From the NCBI GenBank assembly GCA_023389095.1, contig JAEWFB010000641.1, positions 1-8,487 on the forward strand: 8,487 bases of DNA, read 5' to 3'. The DNA comes from Actinomycetes bacterium (GTDB lineage Bacteria; Actinomycetota; Actinomycetes; Actinomycetales; Dermatophilaceae). Shown piece after piece: positions 1 to 5,846 of the stretch; position 1 is the stretch's first letter; the number at the start of each line of letters is the position of its first letter. The translations under genes and the position numbers were made by a program. Below the pieces are notes generated by a model. That model had not been told where the DNA came from and ran no database searches. It was given only the letters and a program-made list of their open reading frames with translations.

Positions 1-1055
1 ACGTCATGGACCAGGGCACGAGCTGCGGCCAGAACTTCGTCAACTCCGGCAGCGCCGGCACGACCGACGGCTACACCATGGTCGAGGGCCACGAGTACGC
101 CGAGACGATCACCGACCAGAACCCGGCGGGCGGCTGGACCAACCACACGGGCAACGCCACCTACAACGGCCAGGAGAACGCCGACGAGTGCGCGTGGATC
201 GCGCCCGGCTCCGCCGGCGGCGCCGGGAACGTCGCGATGGGCAACGGTTCCTACGCCGAGCAGGCCACGTGGTCGAACGACACGAACCGCTGCGACATCT
301 CCCACCCGACCGTGGGCGGCTCGACGAGCAACACGGTGACCGTCACCAACCCGGGCAACCAGAGCGGCACCGTCGGTACGGCCGCGAGCCTGCAGATCCA
401 GGCGAGCGACTCGGCCTCGGGCCAGACCCTCACGTACTCGGCGACGAGCCTGCCGACCGGCCTCTCGATCAACAGCTCGACCGGCCTGATCAGCGGGACG
501 CCTTCTACCGCAGGCACGTTCAGCGTGTCCGTGTCGGCCACGGACACGACGAACGCCAGCGGCTCCACCACGTTCACATGGACGGTCGGCACGTCGGGCA
601 CCTCGTGCAGCGGCCAGCTGCTCGGCAACCCCGGCTTCGAGACCGGCACGGCCGCGCCGTGGAGCGCGAGCACCGGCGTCGTCGACAGCTCGACGAGCGA
701 GCCCGCCCACTCGGGCAGCTGGAAGGCCTGGCTCGACGGGTACGGCACGACGCACACCGACACGCTGTCGCAGTCGGTGACGATCCCGGCCGGGTGCAAG
801 GCGACCCTGTCGTTCTACGTCCACATCGACACGGCCGAGTCGGGGTCGACGGCCTATGACAAGCTCACGGTCAAGGCCGGATCGACGACGCTCACGACGC
901 TGTCGAACGTCAACGCCGCGTCGGGCTACGTGCTCAAGTCCTTCGACGTCTCCTCGTTCGCGGGCCAGACGGTCACGATCGGCTTCACCGGCACCGAGGA
1001 CGCCTCCCTGGCGACGTCCTTCGTCCTCGACGACACCGCGGTGACGCTCGGCTGA
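1..1055 (+). CDS. Secreted HEYAE-motif protein with Ig-like and jelly-roll C-terminal domains (5' partial)
   Basis: The reading frame is open to the window edge, so the true start and signal peptide lie upstream; about 350 residues are visible (numbered here from the Met at base 6). Residues 22-100 form a conserved-looking block with VEGHEYAETITD (26-37), NPAGGW (39-44), ENADECAW (57-64) and WSND near 89-92. Cys63 and Cys96 could form a disulfide. HEYAE resembles H-E-x-x-E motifs of secreted metallopeptidase-like proteins, but HExxH is absent, so protease activity is only a guess. Residues 108-194 look like a putative Ig domain of the He_PIG type (LTYSATSLPTGLSI, then GLISGTP). Residues 204-349 begin LLGNPGFETG and are beta-rich, ending FVLDDTAVTLG, as in carbohydrate- or cell-surface-binding jelly-roll modules at the end of exoenzymes. 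Composition rich in Ser, Thr and Gly fits an extracellular protein. It converges on modC and ends at a strong hairpin pair. Domain classes are by resemblance; catalytic function is uncertain. Confidence 0.8.
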   Translation, partial: VMDQGTSCGQNFVNSGSAGTTDGYTMVEGHEYAETITDQNPAGGWTNHTGNATYNGQENADECAWIAPGSAGGAGNVAMGNGSYAEQATWSNDTNRCDISHPTVGGSTSNTVTVTNPGNQSGTVGTAASLQIQASDSASGQTLTYSATSLPTGLSINSSTGLISGTPSTAGTFSVSVSATDTTNASGSTTFTWTVGTSGTSCSGQLLGNPGFETGTAAPWSASTGVVDSSTSEPAHSGSWKAWLDGYGTTHTDTLSQSVTIPAGCKATLSFYVHIDTAESGSTAYDKLTVKAGSTTLTTLSNVNAASGYVLKSFDVSSFAGQTVTIGFTGTEDASLATSFVLDDTAVTLG

Positions 1056-1065
1056 CAGGCGGCAC

Positions 1066-1091
1066 GGGCCGGCCCGGCGACGGGCCGGCCC
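1066..1091. terminator. GC-rich hairpin after the secreted-protein gene
   Basis: Two copies of GGGCCGGCCC (1066-1075 and 1082-1091) are separated by GGCGAC, giving a perfect 10-bp stem with a 6-nt loop starting 11 nt after the stop codon. No T-tract follows, which is usual in high-GC actinobacteria. It probably ends the plus-strand transcript and can fold on either strand. Confidence 0.6.
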
Positions 1092-1098
1092 ACCACCG

Positions 1099-1137
1099 GG
1101 CGGGTGGGGTGCGGACGCGGTCCGCACCTCACCCGCC
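1099..1137. terminator. Long-stem bidirectional terminator between convergent genes
   Basis: Bases 1099-1116 pair with 1120-1137 in an 18-bp stem with a single G-U wobble and a 3-nt loop. It lies between the convergent secreted-protein gene and modC, 18 nt beyond the modC stop. A stem this long between two converging stop codons is best read as a shared intrinsic terminator without a U-tract. Confidence 0.7.
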
Positions 1138-1155
1138 TCGCGTGCGTCCCGAGCC

Positions 1156-2232
1156 TCAGCGCGGGTAGGTGCGCACCTCGGTGGCCTTGACGGCCGCCCA
1201 CAGCTGCTCGCCGACGCGGATGTCGAGGCCCGCGACCGACTCGAGCGTCACCTCGGCCGTCAGCACGAGGTCGCCGTCGAGCCCGACCCGCGCGGACTGG
1301 CCCTGCATCGTCACCGACGCCACCCGCAGCGGCCACGTGTTTCGGGGTGAGCCGTCCGGGCGCGAGCGGTGCAGCGCGACGCCCTGCGGCGGGACCGTAG
1401 CCCACACCGGTCCCTCGGTGGGGTCGGTCGTCACGAGCACCGTGCCGGCGGGCGTCGTGACGTGGCCGTGCGAGTCGCCCTGTCCCGCATAGAGGTTCAG
1501 CCCGACGACGGTGGCCACGTACGGGCTGCGCGGCTCGCCGAGCACCTCTGCCGGCGTGCCCGCCTGTGACACGCGTCCGTCCTCGACGAAGACGAGGTGG
1601 TCGGCCAGCGTCAGAGCGTCGATCGGGTCGTGGGTGACGAGGACGGTGACGCCGTCGTAGCCGGCGAGCCGGGCCGCCAGATCGCTGCGCGTGCGCGCCC
1701 GGGTGTCGGGGTCGAGGGCGGCGAGGGGCTCGTCGAGCAGGAGCAGCGACGGGTCGGTGGCGAGGGCCCGGGCCAGGGCGACGCGGGCCTGCTGGCCCGA
1801 GGACAGCTCGTTCGGGCGGGCGTCCCCCCGCTCGGCGAGCCCGACGCGGTGCAGCTCCTCGAGTGCCCGCTCGCGCGCGGTGTGCCGGTCGACGCCGCGG
1901 CTGCGCGGCCCGTAGGCGACGTTGTCGAGGGCGCGCAGGTGCGGGAACAGGAGGCTGTCGGCGAGCATGAGGCCGACGGCGCGCTGCTCGGGCGGGACGC
2001 GTCGGTGCCCGTCGTCCCACACGGCCGGCCCGACGCGTACGTGCCCCGCTTCCAGGGGCAGCACCCCGGCGAGCGCGAGGACGGTCGTCGTCTTGCCCCC
2101 GCCGTTGGGGCCGAGCACGCCGATCACCTGCCCCGGCTGCGCCGAGAGCTCGACGTCGACCTCGGTCTGCCCGCGGCGCAGGCGGACCCGGGCGTCGAGG
2201 GGGCCGCGGCCGTGCGGCGTCGGGGCGCTCAC
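1156..2232 (-). CDS. modC: Molybdate ABC transporter ATP-binding protein ModC
   Basis: This 358-residue protein is the ATPase that powers molybdate import through ModB. Visible ABC motifs are Walker A GPNGGGKT (41-48), signature LSSGQQ (143-148), Walker B LLLLDEP (163-169), D-loop ALDPD (172-176) and H-loop VTHD (199-202). Residues about 293-358 match a Mop/TOBE oxyanion-binding domain (SARVGLDGD, then VGEQLWAAVKATEV), which separates ModC from generic importer ATPases. The start is GTG at 2232, overlapping the modB stop by 4 nt (GTGA), so translation is probably coupled; the frame stays open further upstream only because it runs through modB. Oddities: the Q-loop glutamine expected before D-x-x-L-F-P-H is Ala91 (context GLMLADSLLFPHL), the signature is LSSGQ rather than LSGGQ, and Walker A has Gly in place of the common Ala. 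Family assignment is firm; the molybdate rather than sulfate or tungstate preference is inferred from the operon. Confidence 0.92.
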   Translation of the reverse strand: MSAPTPHGRGPLDARVRLRRGQTEVDVELSAQPGQVIGVLGPNGGGKTTTVLALAGVLPLEAGHVRVGPAVWDDGHRRVPPEQRAVGLMLADSLLFPHLRALDNVAYGPRSRGVDRHTARERALEELHRVGLAERGDARPNELSSGQQARVALARALATDPSLLLLDEPLAALDPDTRARTRSDLAARLAGYDGVTVLVTHDPIDALTLADHLVFVEDGRVSQAGTPAEVLGEPRSPYVATVVGLNLYAGQGDSHGHVTTPAGTVLVTTDPTEGPVWATVPPQGVALHRSRPDGSPRNTWPLRVASVTMQGQSARVGLDGDLVLTAEVTLESVAGLDIRVGEQLWAAVKATEVRTYPR

Positions 2233-3014
2233 CGCAGCCACCGACCGCGGAGCACGCCGAGCACGAGCACGCTGACACCGAGCAGCAGGATCGAGATGGA
2301 GATGGCCACCTGCGGGTCGCGCTCGAGCTCGACGTACACGAGCAGCGGAAGGGTCTGGGTGCGGCCGGGGAAGTTGCCGGCGAAGGTGATCGTCGCGCCG
2401 AACTCGCCGAGGGCGCGGGCCCAGGCGAGGGCGAGGCCGCTCGCGATCCCCGGCAGCACGAGCGGGATGCCGACGGTGCGCAGGTAACGCAGGTCGCTCG
2501 CCCCGAGCGTGCGGGCCACCGACTCGAGGCGCGGGTCGAGCCCGCGCATCGCGCCCTCGACGGCGAGCACGTAGTACGGCATCGCGACGAACGTCTCGGC
2601 GAGCACGACGGCGACCGTGGTGAACGGGATCTGGATGCCGAACGGCGAGAGGTGCTGTCCGAGAAGGCCGTTGCGACCCCACGTCATGAGCAGTGCGACG
2701 CCGCCGACGACCGGGGGCAGGACGAGGGGAACCGTGAGCACCGCCCGCAGCCAGCTGGTCACCGGGTGGTCGGACCGGGCGAGCAGCCAGGCGAGCGGTG
2801 TGCCGAGCAGCAGGCACAGGACCGCGGTGCATGAGGTCGTCGTCAGCGACAGCCGGAGGGCCGGCAGCACCGTCGGCGTCGCGAGGTCGGAGGGGATGCG
2901 GGCCCAGTCGGCCCGCAGCAGCAGCGCCACGAGCGGCAGGACGAGGAGCAGCACCGCGAGCGCCGCCGGCACGCCGAGGGCGACGCGCGAGCGCCACCGT
3001 CCGCCCTGCCTCAT
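2229..3014 (-). CDS. modB: Molybdate ABC transporter permease ModB
   Basis: This 261-residue integral membrane protein forms the molybdate channel with ModC. Hydrophobic segments are visible near residues 11-33, 54-79, 91-111, 132-152, 187-208 and 238-256, giving about six membrane spans. The cytoplasmic EAA loop, which contacts the ATPase, is at about 153-173 (EGAMRGLDPRLESVARTLGA). It is followed by LPGIASGLALAWARALGEFG (187-206), typical of ModB/CysT-type permeases, and GRTQTLPLLVY (217-227) is also characteristic. The ATG at 3014 is 37 nt after the modA stop, with an AGGA-containing stretch 9-12 nt upstream as a weak ribosome-binding site. The last codons overlap the modC GTG by 4 nt. Length is slightly above the roughly 225-residue enterobacterial ModB because of a basic N-terminal extension. 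The sulfate permease CysT/W is the main alternative and is disfavoured by the neighbours. Confidence 0.93.
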   Translation of the reverse strand: MRQGGRWRSRVALGVPAALAVLLLVLPLVALLLRADWARIPSDLATPTVLPALRLSLTTTSCTAVLCLLLGTPLAWLLARSDHPVTSWLRAVLTVPLVLPPVVGGVALLMTWGRNGLLGQHLSPFGIQIPFTTVAVVLAETFVAMPYYVLAVEGAMRGLDPRLESVARTLGASDLRYLRTVGIPLVLPGIASGLALAWARALGEFGATITFAGNFPGRTQTLPLLVYVELERDPQVAISISILLLGVSVLVLGVLRGRWLR

Positions 3015-3027
3015 GTCACAGCATCCT

Positions 3028-3044
3028 GCCCGCGCGGGGCGGGC
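3028..3044. other. Small GC hairpin between modA and modB
   Basis: GCCCGC (3028-3033) pairs with GCGGGC (3039-3044) around a 5-nt loop, inside the 37-nt gap between modA and modB. In the mRNA it could act as a processing or 3'-end stabilising structure that keeps modA transcript more abundant than modBC. Six G-C pairs in GC-rich DNA can arise by chance, so this is tentative. Confidence 0.3.
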
Positions 3045-3051
3045 CCGGCGC

Positions 3052-3852
3052 TCAGGGCGCGCCGAACCCGAACGACTGCACCGTCGCCAGACCCTTGGGG
3101 CTGAGGACGTACGCGACGAACGCCTTCGTGGCGGCGTCGTCGGTCAGGGTGATGACGGGGTAGTCGAGCGTCGTGTTGTCCTGGGCCGGGATCTCGATGC
3201 CCTTGACCGCGTCCTTGGCGGACACGACGTCGGAGTGGTAGACGACGGCGGCGTCGGCCTCGCCGAGCTTGACCTTGGCGAGCGTCGCCTTGACGTCGAC
3301 CTCCTTGCTGACGACGTTGGGCGTGACGCCGGCCTTGGCGAAGACCTTCTGGGCCGCCTTGCCGCACGGCACGGTGTCGGCGCAGAGCACGACCTTGACG
3401 TCGGGCCTGGCGAGGTCGGCGAGCGTGGTGACCTTGGCCGGGTTGCCCGGCGGGACGGCTATCTCGAGCACGTTGGTCGCGAAGTTCTTCGTGCCCTTGA
3501 CGAGGCTCGTGTCGAGCGGGTCGGCGGCCGCGGTGCCGGCGAGCGCGAGCACCGACGCCGGGGCGCCGTTGTTCGCCTGCTGCACGAGCGTCGCGCTCGA
3601 GCCGTAGGAGGTCTCGACGCTGACGCCGGGGTTGGCGGCCTCGAAGTCCTTCTTCAGCTGGTCGAAGGACTCGGTGAGCGAGGCGGCGGCGAGGACCGTG
3701 ACGGTCCCCTGGAGGGAGGCCGCCGACGCACCGGACTTCCCCGGCTGTCCGGTGCCGTCGGCGGACGAGGGGGTGGTGCTCCCGCAGGCGGCGAGCACCA
3801 GGGCTGCGAGCACGGGGACCGCCGGGAGCAGGGCGGCACGGGTGCGGTTCAT
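3052..3852 (-). CDS. modA: Molybdate-binding lipoprotein ModA
   Basis: This 266-residue extracytoplasmic solute-binding protein captures molybdate and delivers it to ModB. The N-terminus has Arg residues, a hydrophobic stretch and the lipobox LAAC with Cys23, so it should be a diacylated, membrane-anchored lipoprotein. A Ser/Gly/Ala linker runs to about residue 48. The core begins TVTVLAAASLTESF (50-63) and contains GSSATLVQQ (84-92), NGAPASVLA (95-103), PDVKVVLCADTVPCG (150-164) and GEADAAVVYHSDV (197-209), all at the positions of ModA ligand and hinge segments. The ATG at 3852 is chosen because GGAGG sits 8 nt upstream and the signal peptide starts there; it overlaps the stop of the HTH-Mop gene by 4 nt (ATGA). 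Oddity: the usual GAPADVFAS segment reads GAPASVLAL, losing the Asp. Tungstate or another oxyanion is possible as ligand. Confidence 0.93.
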   Translation of the reverse strand: MNRTRAALLPAVPVLAALVLAACGSTTPSSADGTGQPGKSGASAASLQGTVTVLAAASLTESFDQLKKDFEAANPGVSVETSYGSSATLVQQANNGAPASVLALAGTAAADPLDTSLVKGTKNFATNVLEIAVPPGNPAKVTTLADLARPDVKVVLCADTVPCGKAAQKVFAKAGVTPNVVSKEVDVKATLAKVKLGEADAAVVYHSDVVSAKDAVKGIEIPAQDNTTLDYPVITLTDDAATKAFVAYVLSPKGLATVQSFGFGAP

Positions 3853-4244
3853 GCGGGGACCTCCACGACGACGTGGGTGGACTTGACCGATGCCACCGCG
3901 ACCGACCCGACCTCGAGGCCGAGGTCGTCGACGGACTCGCTCGACAGCAGGGAGACGATGCGGAAGGGCCCGCACTGCATCTCGACCTTGGCCATGACGG
4001 TGTCCGTGGTGATGGCGGTGATGATGCCGCGCATCCGGTTGCGTGCGGACGCACCCCCGATGGCGCCGACCGCAGCCGGATGCGCGAGCTCCTGGGCGAC
4101 GGCGGCCAGCTGGGCGCCGTCGACGGTGCGACGGCCGGCCTCGTCGGTGCCGCCGGCGAGGCGTCCGGCGTCGACCATCCGGCGGACGGTGTCGTCGGAG
4201 ACGCCGAGCAGGGCGGCGGCCTCGGTGATGCGCAGGTGCGGCAT
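3849..4244 (-). CDS. HTH-Mop (TOBE) domain protein, probable molybdate-responsive regulator
   Basis: This 131-residue protein has two parts. Residues 4-50 (LRITEAAALLGVSDDTVRRMVDAG) form a MerR/excisionase-like helix-turn-helix. Residues 67-131 form one Mop/TOBE domain (ARNRMRGIITAITTDTVMAKVEM, then VGSVAVASVKSTHVVVEVP), the module that binds molybdate in ModE and molbindins. It heads the mod operon and overlaps modA by 4 nt, so it is probably a cytoplasmic one-component sensor or a molybdate-storage protein that autoregulates the operon. The ATG at 4244 is chosen because homology begins there and a TAGAGT -10-like element ends exactly 7 nt upstream with no Shine-Dalgarno, as in leaderless actinobacterial genes. 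The frame remains open upstream to 4415 but that part has odd Arg/Cys-rich composition. DNA binding and direction of regulation are inference. Confidence 0.85.
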   Translation of the reverse strand: MPHLRITEAAALLGVSDDTVRRMVDAGRLAGGTDEAGRRTVDGAQLAAVAQELAHPAAVGAIGGASARNRMRGIITAITTDTVMAKVEMQCGPFRIVSLLSSESVDDLGLEVGSVAVASVKSTHVVVEVPA

Positions 4245-4251
4245 GAAGACG

Positions 4252-4257
4252 ACTCTA
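4252..4257 (-). promoter_or_regulatory. Probable -10 element of a leaderless promoter for the mod operon
   Basis: On the minus strand TAGAGT (fits TANNNT) is followed by 7 nt and then the ATG at 4244, with no Shine-Dalgarno between. That spacing would put the transcription start on or next to the A of ATG. No convincing -35 is seen 17-18 bp upstream, so the promoter may be activator-dependent or of the -10-only kind. Confidence 0.5.
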
Positions 4258-4383
4258 CACACGCATGCGCGGTACTGCGTGAGGTCGTCCATGCCGCATC
4301 CGCGCCGCACGGCCCGGCACCAGGACCCCCGTCGAGAATGCGGTCCGCCCGGGGTGGGTCGCTCCCTCGATCGCAGCTGGGGG

Positions 4384-4412
4384 TTGACGCAGGGGAGGGC
4401 GAGGCGTTTAAT
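4384..4412 (+). promoter_or_regulatory. Promoter of the arsR-SRPBCC-VOC operon
   Basis: TTGACG (4384-4389) and TTTAAT (4407-4412) are separated by exactly 17 bp, a near-consensus housekeeping sigma promoter. The likely start site is near 4419, leaving a leader of about 27 nt with AAGGAG (4430-4435) before the ATG at 4446. This short AT-rich patch stands out from the GC-rich surroundings. Confidence 0.75.
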
Positions 4413-4431
4413 CAACGTATCAATTGATCAA
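4411..4431. promoter_or_regulatory. Candidate ArsR operator with phased ATCAA motifs
   Basis: ATCAA occurs at 4411, 4419 and 4427, each exactly 8 bp apart. The segment contains two overlapping perfect palindromes, ATCAATTGAT (4419-4428) and TTGATCAA (4424-4431). It covers the end of the -10 element, the predicted start site and the first bases of the Shine-Dalgarno. ArsR-family repressors typically bind such AT-rich dyads over their own promoter, so autorepression by the adjacent gene is the simplest reading. Confidence 0.5.
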
Positions 4432-4445
4432 GGAGTTGGTTGACA

Positions 4446-4829
4446 ATGATTCTCTCGCCGGTGTCCGAGGCCGACCTCGACCGCGCCTTCGCGGCCCTGG
4501 CCGACCCGGTGCGGCGCGCGATCATCGCCCGCCTCAGCCGGGGCGCCGCGACCGTCAACGAGCTCGCCGAACCGTTCTCGATCAGCAAGCAGGCCGTGAG
4601 CAAGCACATCCAGGTGCTCGAGACCGCCGGACTCGTGAGCCGGACCCGCGACGCGCAACGGCGTCCGGTCCACCTCGAGGCCGCCCGGCTCGAGGCCCTG
4701 ACGGCCTGGATCGACCGCTACCGCCTCGTCGCCGAGCAGCGCTTCCGCACCCTCGACGCCGTCCTGGCGCGCACCACCGACACCAGCACCACCAAGCAGC
4801 AGGACACCACCAAGGAGCACCAGACATGA
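4446..4829 (+). CDS. ArsR-family winged-helix transcriptional repressor
   Basis: This 127-residue protein matches the ArsR subgroup that accompanies SRPBCC proteins. FAALADPVRRAIIARLSRG (15-33) is the hallmark N-terminal helix pair, ATVNELAEPFSISKQAVSKHIQVLETAGL (35-63) is the helix-turn-helix with its recognition helix, and VSRTRDAQRRPVHLE (64-78) is the wing. The metal-binding CxC motif of classical ArsR/SmtB is absent; there is no Cys at all, so the signal is unlikely to be arsenite through that site. The ATG at 4446 has AAGGAG 10 nt upstream; an in-frame TTG at 4440 would be only 4 nt from it. The hydrophilic Thr/Lys tail (about 111-127) overlaps the next gene by 4 nt (ATGA), implying coupled expression. 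It probably represses its own operon through the dyad at 4411-4431. Confidence 0.92.
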   Translation: MILSPVSEADLDRAFAALADPVRRAIIARLSRGAATVNELAEPFSISKQAVSKHIQVLETAGLVSRTRDAQRRPVHLEAARLEALTAWIDRYRLVAEQRFRTLDAVLARTTDTSTTKQQDTTKEHQT

Positions 4830-5332
4830 GCAACCCGCTGAACATCGACGCCCCCGCCGGCGTGCCGTGGATCGACTTCACGCGCGAGTTCGACGCCCCC
4901 GTCGAGGCCGTCTTCAATGCCCACCGCGACCCCGAGCTCGTCCGCCAGTGGCTCGGCCCGCGCGGTTACGAGATGGTCATCGACCACTGGGACTTCACCT
5001 CCGGCGGCGGGTACCGCTACACCCACCGCGACGGCGACAACGTCTACGGCTTCCGCGGCACGTTCCACACGGTCCGCGACAACGAGCTCGCCATCCAGAC
5101 CTTCGAGTTCGAGGGCGCCCCCGACGAGGTCGCCATCGAGTTCATGCGCTTCGTCGACCTCGGCGACGGCCGCTGCCGGCTCGAGGGCCACAGCGTCGGT
5201 CCGAGCGTCGAGGGCCGCGACATGATGATCCAGAGCGGTATGCAGAAGGGCATGGTCGAGGGCTACGAGCGCCTCGACGAGCTCGTCGCCACCGCCTCCA
5301 CCACGCCCGCCGACGCCACCACGCAGGGCTAA
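4826..5332 (+). CDS. SRPBCC / AHSA1-like START-fold protein
   Basis: This 168-residue cytoplasmic protein belongs to the Aha1-type SRPBCC superfamily, a hydrophobic-pocket ligand-binding fold. Signature features are FTREFDAPVEAVFNAHRDPELVRQWLGP (18-45, with the W-L-G-P motif), the SGGGYRYTHRDGDN segment (59-72), GFRGTFHTV (75-83) and a C-terminal helix, GMQKGMVEGYERLDELVA (138-155). The start ATG has AAGGAG 8 nt upstream and overlaps the arsR stop. A low-complexity Thr/Ala tail ends the protein. Members beside ArsR regulators are widespread in actinobacteria and usually annotated only as SRPBCC domain proteins; ligand and reaction are unknown. Co-transcription suggests that this protein and the regulator respond to the same small molecule, which is inference. 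Confidence 0.9.
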   Translation: MSNPLNIDAPAGVPWIDFTREFDAPVEAVFNAHRDPELVRQWLGPRGYEMVIDHWDFTSGGGYRYTHRDGDNVYGFRGTFHTVRDNELAIQTFEFEGAPDEVAIEFMRFVDLGDGRCRLEGHSVGPSVEGRDMMIQSGMQKGMVEGYERLDELVATASTTPADATTQG

Positions 5333-5337
5333 GCGCC

Positions 5338-5778
5338 GTGGACTGGACGCTCGAGGTCGTCATCGTCCCGGTCAGCGACCTCGACGCCGCGATCGCCTTC
5401 TACCGCGACCGGGTGGGGTTCCACCTCGACCACGACACCAAGAACGAGCACATGCACGTCGCCCAGCTGACGCCGCCGGGCTCCGGCTGCTCGATCGTCG
5501 TGGGGAGCCTGGCTCCGCAGCAGGAGATGGCGCCCGGCTCGCTCAAGGGCGTCCAGCTCGTCGTCGCCGACGCCGAGGCCGCGCGGGCCGAGCTCGTCTC
5601 CCGGGGCGTCGACTGCTCGGAGGTCCAGGTCATCGACCCCCGCGACGGTGGCACGTTCTTCGGGTTCGCCGACCCGGACGGCAACACGTGGGCCGTCCAG
5701 CAGATCAAGGCCCGGGCCGACCGGCCGCTCATCCCGCTCGACCACCGCGGCCAGTTCGGCGAGGGCGTCGAGCTGTGA
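5338..5778 (+). CDS. VOC (glyoxalase/bleomycin-resistance fold) family protein
   Basis: This 146-residue protein has the paired beta-alpha-beta-beta-beta layout of the vicinal oxygen chelate superfamily. The first module runs from LEVVIVPVSDLDAAIAFYRDRVGF (5-28) to QLTPPGSGCSIVVG (43-56); the second runs from GVQLVVADAEAARAELVSRGV (71-91) to FFGFADPDGNTWAVQQI (107-123). The FADPDGN motif is typical. The start is GTG at 5338, 5 nt after the SRPBCC stop, with only a weak AGGG upstream, so translation probably depends on the preceding gene. Residues 124-146 form a short polar tail. Canonical glyoxalase-I metal ligands cannot be assigned with confidence, so a specific enzyme name is not warranted; antibiotic binding, dioxygenase and isomerase roles all occur in this fold. 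Confidence 0.88.
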   Translation: MDWTLEVVIVPVSDLDAAIAFYRDRVGFHLDHDTKNEHMHVAQLTPPGSGCSIVVGSLAPQQEMAPGSLKGVQLVVADAEAARAELVSRGVDCSEVQVIDPRDGGTFFGFADPDGNTWAVQQIKARADRPLIPLDHRGQFGEGVEL

Positions 5779-5784
5779 CCCACC

Positions 5785-5819
5785 GGCCGGCGGCACGACG
5801 ACAGGGTGTGCCGCCGGCC
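5785..5819. terminator. Intercistronic hairpin between the VOC and RibD/DHFR-like genes
   Basis: GGCCGGCGGCAC (5785-5796) pairs perfectly with GTGCCGCCGGCC (5808-5819) around an 11-nt loop, 6 nt after the VOC stop and 27 nt before the next ATG. It could be a leaky terminator, or a 3'-end stabiliser lowering expression of the downstream gene. No separate promoter is visible in the 27 nt after it, so the downstream gene probably relies on read-through. Confidence 0.55.
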
Positions 5820-5846
5820 ATGCCACGCCAAGCAGGGAGAGAAACC

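Noticed and set aside
1156..2997. A 613-codon open frame on the minus strand containing modC
   Set aside because: The upstream 255 codons lie inside modB in another frame and have Arg/Ala/Pro-rich shadow composition; the real modC starts at the GTG at 2232.
4245..4415. Longer N-terminus for the HTH-Mop protein
   Set aside because: The in-frame extension is Arg/Cys-rich, has no plausible ribosome-binding site at its possible starts, and would cover the -10-like element and part of the divergent promoter.
2617..4443. A 608-codon open frame on the plus strand
   Set aside because: It is antisense to modB, modA and the HTH-Mop gene, with Arg/Gly-rich low-complexity composition typical of GC-rich shadow frames.
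4440..4445. TTG at 4440 as the arsR start
   Set aside because: It is only 4 nt from the AAGGAG motif; the ATG at 4446 is better spaced and a more usual start codon.
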